Positions 43,103 to 52,191 of a stretch of DNA of 64,000 nucleotides are shown here, piece after piece. Origin of the DNA: Mycobacterium sp. 852002-51057_SCH5723018 (GTDB taxonomy: Bacteria; Actinomycetota; Actinomycetes; Mycobacteriales; Mycobacteriaceae); contig NZ_LZIR01000023.1 of assembly GCF_001667035.1 (NCBI RefSeq), positions 91,136 to 155,135 on the forward strand, given 5' to 3'. The position numbers and the translations under genes were made by a program. Within the stretch, counting starts at the first letter, position 1; each line of letters begins with the position of its first letter. The notes beneath the pieces were generated by a model, which was not told where the DNA came from, searched no databases, and saw only the letters and a program-made list of their open reading frames with translations.

Positions 43103-44371
43103 ATGGGTCGATGGCCTAAGCCGGCGGAGGGCAGCTGGACCGAGCACTACCCGGAACTGGGTACCGGCCCGATCTCCTTCCGGGACTCGACGTCGCCGGA
43201 GTTCTACCGGCTCGAGCGCGAGGCGATCTTCAAACGGGCCTGGCTCAACGTGGCCCGTGCGGAGGAGCTTCCCCGGGTGGGCAGCTACCTCACCAAAGAG
43301 GTCGAGGCCGTGCCCGCGTCGGTGATCCTCGTCAAAGGCAAGGACGAGGTGATCCGGGCGTTTCACAACATCTGCCGCCATCGCGGTAACAAGCTGGTGT
43401 GGAATGACTTTCCCGGCGAGGAAACCAAAGGTGTGTGCCGGCAGTTCACGTGCAAGTACCACGGCTGGCGCTACGATCTCGACGGCGCGCTGACCTTTGT
43501 GCAGCAACCCTCGGAGTTCTTCGACCTCGACACCGCCGAGTACGGCCTGCGCCCGGTGCACTGCGATGTGTGGAATGGATTCGTGTTCATCAACTTCGAT
43601 GAGCCGCCGCGCCAGAGCCTGCGTGAGTTCCTGGGACCGATGATCACCGGCCTCGACGACTATCCGTTCGGCAAGCTCACCGAACGCTACGACTTCCTGG
43701 CGCACAACAACAGCAACTGGAAGATCTTCGCCGACGCGTTCCAGGAGTACTACCACGTGCCGTCGCTGCATCCCCAGCAGGTCCCCTCGGCGGTGCGCGA
43801 CCCCAACGCCGGGTTCGAGTGCGCGCACTTCCAGATCGACGGCCCGCACCGCGTGGTGTCGACCGCGGGGACCCGCCGTTGGCTGCTGGCACCGGAATAC
43901 ATGTACCCGATCGAAAGGGCAACGCGGAGCGGGCTTGTCGGGCCGTGGCGCACTCCCGACATCGGTAAATTGCCGGCCGGACTCAACCCGGGCGGCATAG
44001 ATCCCTGGGGCATCAGCAATTTCCAGATCTTCCCGAACCTGGAGATCCTCATCTACGGCGGCTGGTACCTGCTGTACCGGTACTGGCCGACGTCGCACAA
44101 CACGCACCGATTCGAGGCCTACACCGCCTTTCATCCGGCCCGCACCGTGCGCGAACGCATCGAGCATGAGGTGGCCGCGGTGGTGCTCAAGGAGTTCGCC
44201 CTGCAGGACGCCGGGATGCTCGGCGGCACCCAGGCGGCGCTGGAAACGGGCATCGTCGACGATTTCCCGCTCAGCGACCAGGAGATCCTGGTGCGCCATT
44301 TGCACAAAGAGGTCGTCGACTGGGTCGAGCGATACCAGCGCGAGGCGCAACAGCAGCCGGTAGGGGTGTGA
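43103..44371 (+). CDS. Rieske non-heme iron oxygenase alpha subunit, module copy 2
   Basis: A 422-residue oxygenase with the same ligand positions as copy 1: C91, H93, C117, H120 for the Rieske cluster and E215-x2-H218-x4-H223 (EYYHVPSLH) for mononuclear iron. The cluster loop is the common KYHGWRYDLDG. The region around 200-300 diverges most from copy 1, suggesting a different substrate. It is in the ferredoxin operon, 55 nt after the SDR, and followed 3 nt later by its small partner. Confidence 0.9.
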   Translation: MGRWPKPAEGSWTEHYPELGTGPISFRDSTSPEFYRLEREAIFKRAWLNVARAEELPRVGSYLTKEVEAVPASVILVKGKDEVIRAFHNICRHRGNKLVWNDFPGEETKGVCRQFTCKYHGWRYDLDGALTFVQQPSEFFDLDTAEYGLRPVHCDVWNGFVFINFDEPPRQSLREFLGPMITGLDDYPFGKLTERYDFLAHNNSNWKIFADAFQEYYHVPSLHPQQVPSAVRDPNAGFECAHFQIDGPHRVVSTAGTRRWLLAPEYMYPIERATRSGLVGPWRTPDIGKLPAGLNPGGIDPWGISNFQIFPNLEILIYGGWYLLYRYWPTSHNTHRFEAYTAFHPARTVRERIEHEVAAVVLKEFALQDAGMLGGTQAALETGIVDDFPLSDQEILVRHLHKEVVDWVERYQREAQQQPVGV

Positions 44372-44374
44372 GCC

Positions 44375-44722
44375 ATGGCTTTAGGAAGGAAAGAAGCCCT
44401 GCTGCCCAGCGCGTTCGCCGAGCTGGAAGAATTCGCCCAAACCTGGTGTCTGGCAACGGAAGCCGAACGCTGGAACCAGCGCATGGCCAGCAGTATGGCC
44501 GACCTGCGCGGGTTCTACGACGCCTTCTTCCCTCGGCTGGAGGAGGCCATCGACTACTGCGACAAGTTCACCCTCGACGACATGCCCGAGGACGCGGTGC
44601 ACCTGCTGCACCTCGTCTACTCGTTGGTGATGGTCGCGATGGCGGTCGAAATCTTCGGCCAGACGAAACCCACCGACTCCGCCGACGCCATCCTCGATCG
44701 CATCGGCGAACCGGCGCCGTAA
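44375..44722 (+). CDS. Rieske-associated small protein, copy 2 (unknown family)
   Basis: A 115-residue helical protein homologous to the one at 37429 (roughly 40-45% identical by eye). Conserved features are FAELEEF, WCL (C25), SSMADLRGFYDA, EEAIDYCDKF (C62), PEDAVHLLHLVYS and a C-terminal EPAP. It directly follows a Rieske alpha gene as in copy 1. No signal peptide or known domain is visible. A role as an oxygenase subunit, assembly factor or redox adaptor is inferred from the repeated linkage only. Confidence 0.78.
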   Translation: MALGRKEALLPSAFAELEEFAQTWCLATEAERWNQRMASSMADLRGFYDAFFPRLEEAIDYCDKFTLDDMPEDAVHLLHLVYSLVMVAMAVEIFGQTKPTDSADAILDRIGEPAP

Positions 44723-44744
44723 ACCTCCTCGGAAAGGACAGGCG

Positions 44745-45590
44745 ATGAGTCTGCTCACCATCAACAAACTCACCTCCTCGGTTGGTGCCGAAGTCCTGGG
44801 CGTCGACGCCGGCCGGCTGGCCTTCGATGAATGGCTTGGCGGCGCCGTGATGGAGGCGTTGGAGGACAACGGCGTATTGGTCTTCCGCGGGCTGGGCCTG
44901 GAGCCGGAAGCGCAGGTGGAGTTCTGTCGCCGGCTCGGCGAAGTGGACCACTCCTCCGACGGCCATCATCCGGTGCCTGGCATCTACCCGATCACTTTGG
45001 ACACGTCGAAGAACTCCTCGGCGGCATATCTGAGGGCCACTTTCGACTGGCACATCGACGGCTGCACGCCCATCGATGATGAGTGCCCACAGAAAGCCAC
45101 CGTCTTATCGGCCGTTGCGGTCGCAGAGCGCGGCGGCGAAACCGAATTCGCCAATTCCTATGCGGCCTACGAAGAATTGACCGACGAGGAGAAGCGCCGG
45201 TTCGGCGCGCTGCGAGTGGTGCATTCGCTGGAGGCCTCACAGCGCCGCATCACACCAGACCCCACCCCCGAGCAGGTGCAGCGCTGGCGGCAACGGCGCA
45301 CTCACGAACACCCGCTTGTGTGGACGCACCGCAGCGGCCGCAAGTCGCTTGTGCTTGGCGCATCCGCGGACTACATCGTCGGCATGGACATCGACGACGG
45401 CCGGGCGCTGCTGAACGAATTGCTGGACCGCGCAACCAGTCCCGACAAGATCTACCGCCACAACTGGTCGGTCGGCGACACCGTCATCTGGGACAACCAG
45501 GGCGTGCTGCACCGGGCGGCGCCCTATGATCCCGACTCTGCGCGGGAGATGCTGCGCACCACCGTGCTGGGAAACGAACCGATCGAGTAG
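44745..45590 (+). CDS. TauD/TfdA-family Fe(II)/2-oxoglutarate dioxygenase
   Basis: A 281-residue double-stranded beta-helix dioxygenase. Iron ligands are H103-x-D105 (DWHIDG) and H256 (GVLHRAAPY). The 2-oxoglutarate-binding Arg lies in SAREMLRTT. Family members hydroxylate or cleave sulfonates, ethers or acids. In this operon it provides a second oxygenation step. It is 22 nt after the small-protein gene. Confidence 0.88.
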   Translation: MSLLTINKLTSSVGAEVLGVDAGRLAFDEWLGGAVMEALEDNGVLVFRGLGLEPEAQVEFCRRLGEVDHSSDGHHPVPGIYPITLDTSKNSSAAYLRATFDWHIDGCTPIDDECPQKATVLSAVAVAERGGETEFANSYAAYEELTDEEKRRFGALRVVHSLEASQRRITPDPTPEQVQRWRQRRTHEHPLVWTHRSGRKSLVLGASADYIVGMDIDDGRALLNELLDRATSPDKIYRHNWSVGDTVIWDNQGVLHRAAPYDPDSAREMLRTTVLGNEPIE

Positions 45591-45613
45591 ACCGCCAACG
45601 CGAGGAGCAACAC

Positions 45614-46147
45614 ATGCGGCTCACGCCGCTGCCCGACGAGGAATGGGGCGACGAGACCCGCGCTGCCGTGGCGGCCCTGTTGCCGCCGGAGCGCGCCAAT
45701 GCGCGCGACGCCGGCAATGTGCTGGCGACCATGGTGCGTCATCCCCGGTTGACCCGCGCCTATCTGCGGTTCAACGCCCACCTGCTGCGGGATTCGACGC
45801 TGCCGGTGCGGCCGCGTGAGGTTGCGCTGTTGCGGGTCGTGCACCGGCGCGGCTGCGCGTACCTTTGGTCACACCACGTCCCGATCGCGCGGCGGGCGGG
45901 GTTGAGCGCGGCCGAGATCGAGGCGATTCGGTGCGACGAGGTGCGCCACGATCCGGACCGCGTGGTAGTCCGTGCGGTCGATGAACTCCATGAGCACGGC
46001 GCGATTTCCGATGCGACGTGGGCTGAGCTTGGCCGGCACTTCGACGAGCGCCAACGCATGGATCTGGTGTTCACCGTGGGTGGCTACGGCTTGCTGGCGA
46101 TGGCCGTCAACACGTTCGAAATCGAGGATGAGGGCCATCATGGCTGA
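45614..46147 (+). CDS. Carboxymuconolactone decarboxylase (CMD)-family protein
   Basis: A 177-residue all-helical CMD/AhpD-like protein (VALLRVVHRRGCAYLWSHHVPIARRAGLS). Only one cysteine is in the CxxC position, so it is unlikely to be a peroxidase and fits the decarboxylase-like or unknown branch. Such genes are common in aromatic and steroid catabolic clusters. It overlaps the following dehydrogenase by 8 bp. Confidence 0.82.
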   Translation: MRLTPLPDEEWGDETRAAVAALLPPERANARDAGNVLATMVRHPRLTRAYLRFNAHLLRDSTLPVRPREVALLRVVHRRGCAYLWSHHVPIARRAGLSAAEIEAIRCDEVRHDPDRVVVRAVDELHEHGAISDATWAELGRHFDERQRMDLVFTVGGYGLLAMAVNTFEIEDEGHHG

Positions 46148-47282
46148 CGCCAACTCGCCGGAAAGCGAGTTGTTCGTATCGACCGCGCGCGCATTCCTGG
46201 ACAAATATGCGTCGCTGCGTCAGGTGCGCGCCCTCCATGCCGCGGGCTTGTCCTTCGACCCGGCGTGGTGGGTTCGCGCGGCCGAGCTGGGCTGGGTCAG
46301 CCTGCTGGTGCCCGAAGAGCTCGGTGGCGGCAGCATTTCCGGCGACGGTCTGAAAGACCTGGCGCTGATCGCCGAAAACCTCGGCCACACCGTGGCTCCC
46401 GGGCCGCTGCACCCGGTCAGCGTCGTGGTGGCCGGCCTGGCCGAGGCCGACAACCGCGACCAGCACGCGGGAACGATCGAATCCCTGATGTCGGGCGCGG
46501 CGGTGGCGGCATGGGCGGTCGACGAACCCCACCGGCCCTTCGCCCCGCAGCAGCCGACCGTCACCGCCACATCCACGGCCGCCGGCTATCGCATCGATGG
46601 CGTGAAGGACCGCGTCGAGGCGGGCGCTGAGGCCGAGCTGTTGCTGGTGGTGGCACGCGGCCAGGACGGCCCGCGTCAGTTCCTGGTTCCCGCCGACGCC
46701 CCCGGGGTGACCGTCACGGCGCAACGATCCCTGGACCTGGTAAAGCGTTACGCGCGAGTGTGTTTCGACGGGGTCGACGTCGACGCCAGCGCGACGGTCG
46801 GGTCACCGGCACAGACGCCGGCGCTCATCGATCGTCAGGCGCAGATCGCCGTGGCGCTACAGTGCGCCGAACTTGTCGGGATTCTCGACACCGTCCTGGC
46901 CATGACCATCCGATGGGCGCTGGACCGGCACAGCTTCGGCCGCCCGCTGGCGTCGTATCAGGCCCTCAAACACCGTCTCGCGGACATGAAGATGTGGCTG
47001 GAGGCCAGCCGCGGCATCACCTACGCCGCGGTCACGGACGTCGCCGCACGCAGGCCCGATGCGCAGCTGACGGTGAGCGCCGCCAAGTCCTACATCGGCG
47101 AACACGCCACCACGCTCGCTCACGAATGCGTCCAGCTCCATGGCGGCATCGGCGTGACCTGGGAGCACGACCTGCATCTCTTCCTGCGTCGAATCACCTT
47201 GTACCGCTCGATGTTTGGCACACCTGCCGAACACCACTGGGTCATCTACACGTGGCTGCGAAGCGCACGGTCCGTGGCATGA
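46140..47282 (+). CDS. Acyl-CoA dehydrogenase, subunit-like (pair member 1)
   Basis: A 380-residue FadE-type protein. The middle domain is divergent (no TEP-GSD signature), while the C-terminal domain is conserved (RHSFGRPLASYQALKHRLADM, VQLHGGIGVTWEHDLHLFLRR). This pattern matches the partner subunits of mycobacterial alpha2beta2 ACADs used on steroid side chains and rings. ATG 46140 overlaps the CMD stop; its own stop overlaps the next dehydrogenase (ATGA). Confidence 0.85.
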   Translation: MADANSPESELFVSTARAFLDKYASLRQVRALHAAGLSFDPAWWVRAAELGWVSLLVPEELGGGSISGDGLKDLALIAENLGHTVAPGPLHPVSVVVAGLAEADNRDQHAGTIESLMSGAAVAAWAVDEPHRPFAPQQPTVTATSTAAGYRIDGVKDRVEAGAEAELLLVVARGQDGPRQFLVPADAPGVTVTAQRSLDLVKRYARVCFDGVDVDASATVGSPAQTPALIDRQAQIAVALQCAELVGILDTVLAMTIRWALDRHSFGRPLASYQALKHRLADMKMWLEASRGITYAAVTDVAARRPDAQLTVSAAKSYIGEHATTLAHECVQLHGGIGVTWEHDLHLFLRRITLYRSMFGTPAEHHWVIYTWLRSARSVA

Positions 47283-48514
47283 ACGAATCGGTCGACGCAT
47301 TCGCGGCGCGGGCGCGCGCGTGGCTTGCCGAAAACATGCCGCAGGTCGATCCGGCCCGGCCACCGTTAGGCGACCGCGGCGACGAGGCAGCCTGGCAGCG
47401 CGCCCGTGAACTGCAAAAGCGGCTCTACGCGGGGGGATTCGCCGGGATTTGCTTTCCCAGGGACTACGGTGGGTTGGGCCTGGACGCCGCCTATCAAAAA
47501 GCCTTCGATGCCGAGACCGTTGGCTACGAGATGCCGTTGATCCTCAACATCCCCACCTTCACTATTTGCTGCGCGACCCTACTCGACACCGGCACGGAAG
47601 CGCAGAAACGGCAACATATCTCGGCGGCTCTGCGCGGTGAGGAGGTGCTGGTCCAACTCCTCTCGGAACCTAGCGGCGGCTCGGACCTGGCCGGGTTGAT
47701 CACCCGCGCCGACCGAGATGGCGACACGTGGGTCATCAACGGCGCCAAGACCTGGAGCACCAGCGCCTTCGCCGCCGACTACGGCCTGCTGCTGGCTCGC
47801 ACCGACTGGACGGTGCCCAAGCACGAGGGCCTGACGATGTTCCTGGCGCCCATCTACGCCCCCGGTGTCACCCTGCGCCGCATTCAGCAGGTCGACGGGT
47901 CGACGGAGTTCTGCGAGGAATTCTTCGACGGACTGAGGCTGGGCGCTGATGCCGTTGTCGGGGACGTCAACAATGGCTGGGAGGTGGCGTCGCGGCTGCT
48001 GTATCACGAGCGACGCGCGGTGGGGCACGGATCGGAATACGCCAGCGGGAAGGGTCGCGAACGCTCCGAGGACGCGCTGATCGACTTCTTCGCGCTCGCC
48101 GAAGCCGCCGGCCAGGCCGACGACCCGGCCACGCAAGACAAGATCGGGCGGGTGTTCGCGCGCCGAATGGTGCGTGACCGACTCGTCGACCACGTGTCCG
48201 CCGCCATGCGGAACGGCTCGCTACCTCCGGCGGCGGGATCCATCATTCGGCTGTTTCACTCCGACGTCACGTTCCTCGAGGTGGACACGGCGATGGAGAT
48301 CACCGGCGCCAGCGGCGTCATCGACGACGACCACCACCAACTCAAGGTGGGGGAGCGCTACCTGTCCCGCCAAACCGTCGCGCTGGGCGGCGGCAGCGAT
48401 GAGATGGCTCGCAGCGTGATCGGCGAACGCGTCCTGGGTTTCCCCCGCGAATACGCCGCGGATCGCGGCGTCCCGTTCAACCAGGTCAGGCACAACCTGC
48501 GTGCCGGGAGCTGA
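47279..48514 (+). CDS. Acyl-CoA dehydrogenase (pair member 2)
   Basis: A 411-residue FadE-type protein with the full flavin/substrate signature LLSEPSGGSDLAG and VINGAKTWSTSA, and a C-terminal ALGGGSDEMARSVIGERVLGFPRE. No Glu is seen at the classical MCAD position, so the base may lie elsewhere. ATG 47279 is coupled to member 1. The two probably form a heteromeric dehydrogenase for a bulky acyl-CoA. This is the last gene of the operon. Confidence 0.88.
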   Translation: MNESVDAFAARARAWLAENMPQVDPARPPLGDRGDEAAWQRARELQKRLYAGGFAGICFPRDYGGLGLDAAYQKAFDAETVGYEMPLILNIPTFTICCATLLDTGTEAQKRQHISAALRGEEVLVQLLSEPSGGSDLAGLITRADRDGDTWVINGAKTWSTSAFAADYGLLLARTDWTVPKHEGLTMFLAPIYAPGVTLRRIQQVDGSTEFCEEFFDGLRLGADAVVGDVNNGWEVASRLLYHERRAVGHGSEYASGKGRERSEDALIDFFALAEAAGQADDPATQDKIGRVFARRMVRDRLVDHVSAAMRNGSLPPAAGSIIRLFHSDVTFLEVDTAMEITGASGVIDDDHHQLKVGERYLSRQTVALGGGSDEMARSVIGERVLGFPREYAADRGVPFNQVRHNLRAGS

Positions 48515-48523
48515 CGCCGGTCA

Positions 48524-48901
48524 TCACATCGGCGCGCCCTGCTGCGCCAAGTTCAGCAGGACGTAGGCGACACAGAAAAGAAAGTTCAAGACGACGAGAA
48601 TCAAGCCCGCGAAGATCAGCGAGCGGGTGCCGCGGCGCTTCAGGCGCTTGTACTTGGCGGCGCGCGCCTCATGGTTCAGCTGAATCGCGATCAACGCAAA
48701 GTTGACATCCGTCACTTCGTCGTACGCGACGGGAGCGCCCGCCGCCATCTGTCGCAGCCGCTCGGGGGCGGTGTGGACACCGACCCGTTGAAAGCGGTGA
48801 CAGAGCCTCCGCGCCCGCATTCGGCCAAGCGCGTGACATCGCATCTGCACCTGATGCGAGAGTTGCCGTCGTTCGTCGCCCCACGGGTTGGACGGGCTCA
48901 C
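48524..48901 (-). CDS. Small single-pass membrane protein, unknown function
   Basis: A 125-residue basic protein whose C terminus holds one membrane segment (SLIFAGLILVVLNFLFCVAYVLLNLA) after a basic stop-transfer-like RLKRRGTRS. No family recognised. GTG 48901 has TAAGAT (48914-48909) 7 nt upstream, consistent with a leaderless start, though shorter starts cannot be excluded. It converges on the FadE gene. Confidence 0.55.
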   Translation of the reverse strand: MSPSNPWGDERRQLSHQVQMRCHALGRMRARRLCHRFQRVGVHTAPERLRQMAAGAPVAYDEVTDVNFALIAIQLNHEARAAKYKRLKRRGTRSLIFAGLILVVLNFLFCVAYVLLNLAQQGAPM

Positions 48902-48950
48902 ATGCGGGATCTTAGTTCGCTTCGGCCCAGTTTCAGAGGGTCTGAGCAGA

Positions 48951-50312
48951 TTATGTTGGCGCGGTTTGGTCGGTCGTGCCGCCGCTCATCCGCTCGCCTT
49001 CGGGCGAGCCGTCAGAAAGATTGAGGAAGCGCTCGAGGTTGCGATGCATGTTGATCACGCGTCTCTCCTCGCTGGAGAGCACCAAGTGGGTGAAGCCGGG
49101 TTGGTGCAGGCCGCGCTGCAGGCCGGCCAGCAGCTGGATGTCCTGGGTGAGTACCAGGCCCGGCTCGGCTTGTCCGGCCGTCGTGCGCACATCGGTCGGC
49201 TTGTTGCGCGACGCGCCGGGCGCCATGCGCGTCATCAAGAAAATGACCATCTCGCCGTGATCGGGGTCCTGGCCGGGACGCGAGCACATAATCGTCAGGT
49301 GGTCGGCGTTGGCCAGAAACGTCATGTTCGGAAACACGTTGTACTGGTGCAGCCGGGTGATCCGGTCGGTGTCGGCCCAACCGAGGTCCACCCCGCGGCT
49401 GGCCGCGAATTCGCGCGTGCGGTCCGCGATCAAATCCTGAACTGTTTGCCCGGGCCGGCGCTCGTCGGCGGGGAACGGGGTGCCTTCGGGCGCACCCATC
49501 AGCGCGCCCTGCGTGTAGACGTAGGCGTCCCAGACCTCTTCGTCGCTCAGCGCGCCGTCAAAGCGCGGGCTCTGCACGCCGTAGGGCTGGTCGGACTTGC
49601 CCGTGTGACCCCAGATCTGTTGCGGCGCATGGATGTCGTCGACGCAGCGCAGCAACTCGGGGTGCAGCGTCTGAATGTGGTAGGTCTCGCTGTAGCCGTC
49701 GGCGATCGTCTTCCAGTTGGCCTCCACCTCGACGGTGAGCGTGGCGTAACAGCGGAAGTCACCCAACCGGCACCAGGCGATGTCGTCGGGCACCGCCTCC
49801 AGGTACCGCAGCAGCGGCATCGCGTCGACGTCGAGGTTGACGAAGACCAGCCCCTCCCAGGCGTCGACCCGGACTGGAACCAGCGGATAGTCGGACATGC
49901 GCAGCGAGCCGAAGCCCTTGCGGTCGGGCACGCGCCTGAGCGCGCCGGCCAGGTCCCAGGTCCAGCCGTGGTAGCCGCACTTGAGTTCGCGCAGCCCCGA
50001 ACCCGAGCCCACGCACACCGAGTTGCCCCGATGCCGGCAGGCGTTCTGGAATGCGCGCAGCACGCCGTCATCCCCGCGGACGATCAGCACCCCGTGCGAG
50101 CCGCAGCGGTACTCGAAATAGTCGCCGGGTTCGGCGACGTGGTCGACCATGCAGGCGAGCTGCCACACCCTCGGCCACATTCGTTCCATCTCGAGTTGAG
50201 CGAACGCCGGGGAGTAATAGCGTTCGGCCGGCACCAGAGTGGGTGCGGCGGGAGGGGTGCCGATCGCGTCCTCGTCGCGGATGCGGACCGGGTTGCCGAC
50301 GGGCGCGTTCAT
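48951..50312 (-). CDS. Rieske non-heme iron oxygenase alpha subunit
   Basis: A 453-residue oxygenase of a subfamily distinct from the 36161/43103 copies. The Rieske ligands are C92-x-H94 and C112-x2-H115 (CGYHGWTWDLAG), and the mononuclear site is in YSETYHIQTLHPEL. The C-terminal tail is polar. It lies 10 nt after the N-acyl-D-amino-acid deacylase-like gene and is surely co-transcribed with it. No reductase is adjacent; substrate unknown. Confidence 0.88.
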   Translation of the reverse strand: MNAPVGNPVRIRDEDAIGTPPAAPTLVPAERYYSPAFAQLEMERMWPRVWQLACMVDHVAEPGDYFEYRCGSHGVLIVRGDDGVLRAFQNACRHRGNSVCVGSGSGLRELKCGYHGWTWDLAGALRRVPDRKGFGSLRMSDYPLVPVRVDAWEGLVFVNLDVDAMPLLRYLEAVPDDIAWCRLGDFRCYATLTVEVEANWKTIADGYSETYHIQTLHPELLRCVDDIHAPQQIWGHTGKSDQPYGVQSPRFDGALSDEEVWDAYVYTQGALMGAPEGTPFPADERRPGQTVQDLIADRTREFAASRGVDLGWADTDRITRLHQYNVFPNMTFLANADHLTIMCSRPGQDPDHGEMVIFLMTRMAPGASRNKPTDVRTTAGQAEPGLVLTQDIQLLAGLQRGLHQPGFTHLVLSSEERRVINMHRNLERFLNLSDGSPEGERMSGGTTDQTAPT

Positions 50313-50322
50313 GCCCGGTGCC

Positions 50323-52095
50323 TTAGCGCGCCCCGCGCACCAGCCGACCGGGCCGGGCTCCGGTGTCGACGTCGTCGCGGCGGGTCACGGTTCCGCTGAC
50401 GATGGTGGCCGCGTAGCCGCTCGCGCCCTGCAAAATGCGGCGTCCGCCGGCCGGCAGGTCGAAGGCCATCGTCGCGGAGTGCAACCGCAGGGCGTCCATG
50501 TCGATCACGTTGATGTCGGCCTTCTTTCCGACCTCGAGGGTGCCCCGGTCGGTGAGACCGAACAGGTGGGCGGTGTCACGGGATTGCTTGCGAATCACGT
50601 ATTCCAGCGACAATTTCTCGCCCCGCTTACGGTCGCGCGCCCAATGCGTCAGCAGGAAGGTGGGATAGGAAGCGTCACAAATCATTCCGCAGTGGGCGCC
50701 GCCGTCGGAGAGGCCCAGGACGCCGGCTGGGTGCATCAGCATTTCGCGGATCGCGTCGCAGTTGCCGTCGGCGTAGTTGTACAGCGGCAGCATCAGCATG
50801 GCGGTCGTGTTCCGCTCGAGCATCAGGTCGTACAGGGTCGCCAGCGGGTCCTCGCCCCGCTCTTTGGCGATCGCGGCGACCGTGCGGTCCGGGGTGGGCT
50901 CGTAGTCGGGGGGGTTGCCGAGCGCGTACAGACGGTGCAAGGAATGCTGCACCAAGGCGAACATCCCGTCGAACAGCAGCGTCGGGTCGACGGGCAGGTC
51001 CTCCTCGGACAGGATCGCCGCCTTCACCGCCGGGTCCGCCAGGCGCACCGCCAGCTCGTCGCGGCCGCACTCGGCCTGCAACCGTCGGTAGGTGGGCCGG
51101 TGGCTGAAGCCGTGATGGCCCTGGAATCCGATCATCATGCCGAACGGCCGGGCCGCGACCTGTGGGTACAACCGGCTGCCCGCGGCGTGCGCCTCCGCGG
51201 AGAGGTCCATCATCTCGCGCCACAGGTTGGGGTCGGCGTCGACCTGGATAAGCGCGAACGACACCGGCCGGTCGATTTCGCCGCTCAGCCGGCGCATCCA
51301 GTCCAGCTCCTTCTTCGGGCCGATGATGTCCTCGCCCGCGGCCCCCTGCGGGGCCAGCTCGAACACCGCCTGGCCGCCGGCGGCCATGGCCCGGCCGAGC
51401 CCGAACAGCTCGTCCTCGGCCGCGAACGTGCCGGGCACCGGCTCGCCGTCCATCGCGCGGTGTCCCATCGTGCGCGACGTCGAAAAGCCCAGCGCCCCGG
51501 CCTCAATAGCCTCGGTGACCAGCCGGCCCATCGCCTCGATGTCGTCGGGCGTCGCCGGCTGGTTGCGGGCCCCGCGCTCGCCCATCGCGTAGGCGCGGAT
51601 GGCGCCGTGGGCGACCTGGCTGCCCACGTCGACCGCGAATCTGTGCTTGCCGATCGCGTCGAGGTATTCGGGGTAGGTCTCCCAGCCCCAGGTGATGCCC
51701 TCGGTGAGCGCGGTGCCGGGGATGTCCTCGACGCCCTCCATCAATTCGATCAGCCATTCCTCGGTCCCGGGCCGCACCGGGGCGAAGCCGACGCCGCAGT
51801 TGCCGGTCACGATGGTGGTCACCCCGTGCCCGCTGGACGGCTCGAGCAGGCCGTCCCAGCTCACCTGGCCGTCGTAGTGGGTGTGGATGTCGACGAAGCC
51901 GGGCGCCACCACCTGGCCTGTGGCATCGATAGTTTCGGCTGCCTCACCCCGTGTCTCCAGGTCGCCGCCACCCTGGTGGTCCGGAAGGCGGGCGATGTCG
52001 ACGATCTTGCCGTCCTTGATGCCGATGTCGGCGCGATAGCGCTCCGCGCCCGTCCCGTCGACGACGGTGCCACCGATGATCTTGAGGTCGAACAT
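50323..52095 (-). CDS. N-acyl-D-amino-acid deacylase-like amidohydrolase
   Basis: A 590-residue amidohydrolase of the D-aminoacylase/YtcJ-like group. The metal motif is intact ([12 protein letters not shown]), the bridging Cys is in TGNCGVGF, and the late Asp is in [14 protein letters not shown] 52095 has AAGGAG upstream. Mycobacterial members sit in lipid and steroid catabolic clusters and act on unknown amides or lactones. A strong palindrome lies about 30 nt upstream of the start. Confidence 0.88.
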   Translation of the reverse strand: MFDLKIIGGTVVDGTGAERYRADIGIKDGKIVDIARLPDHQGGGDLETRGEAAETIDATGQVVAPGFVDIHTHYDGQVSWDGLLEPSSGHGVTTIVTGNCGVGFAPVRPGTEEWLIELMEGVEDIPGTALTEGITWGWETYPEYLDAIGKHRFAVDVGSQVAHGAIRAYAMGERGARNQPATPDDIEAMGRLVTEAIEAGALGFSTSRTMGHRAMDGEPVPGTFAAEDELFGLGRAMAAGGQAVFELAPQGAAGEDIIGPKKELDWMRRLSGEIDRPVSFALIQVDADPNLWREMMDLSAEAHAAGSRLYPQVAARPFGMMIGFQGHHGFSHRPTYRRLQAECGRDELAVRLADPAVKAAILSEEDLPVDPTLLFDGMFALVQHSLHRLYALGNPPDYEPTPDRTVAAIAKERGEDPLATLYDLMLERNTTAMLMLPLYNYADGNCDAIREMLMHPAGVLGLSDGGAHCGMICDASYPTFLLTHWARDRKRGEKLSLEYVIRKQSRDTAHLFGLTDRGTLEVGKKADINVIDMDALRLHSATMAFDLPAGGRRILQGASGYAATIVSGTVTRRDDVDTGARPGRLVRGAR

Positions 52096-52124
52096 GAAAC
52101 TCTCCTTGCCGCCGACGCACCGCA

Positions 52125-52147
52125 TTACGCTACGCGTAGTAGCGTAA
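52125..52147. promoter_or_regulatory. Operator-like palindrome before the amidohydrolase-Rieske operon
   Basis: TTACGCTAC-GCGTA-GTAGCGTAA is a perfect inverted repeat with 9-bp arms, 30 nt upstream of the amidohydrolase ATG and 45 nt past the end of the upstream kinase gene. It looks like a repressor site rather than a terminator, since no T-run follows. Confidence 0.5.
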
Positions 52148-52191
52148 CTCTTGCGGCGGCCATGGCAATACCTTCGGCCGAATTTCGGTGG

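Noticed and set aside
48888..50399. Long open frame opposite the Rieske gene at 48951-50312
   Set aside because: It is a high-GC antisense frame; the minus strand carries complete Rieske and iron-site motifs.
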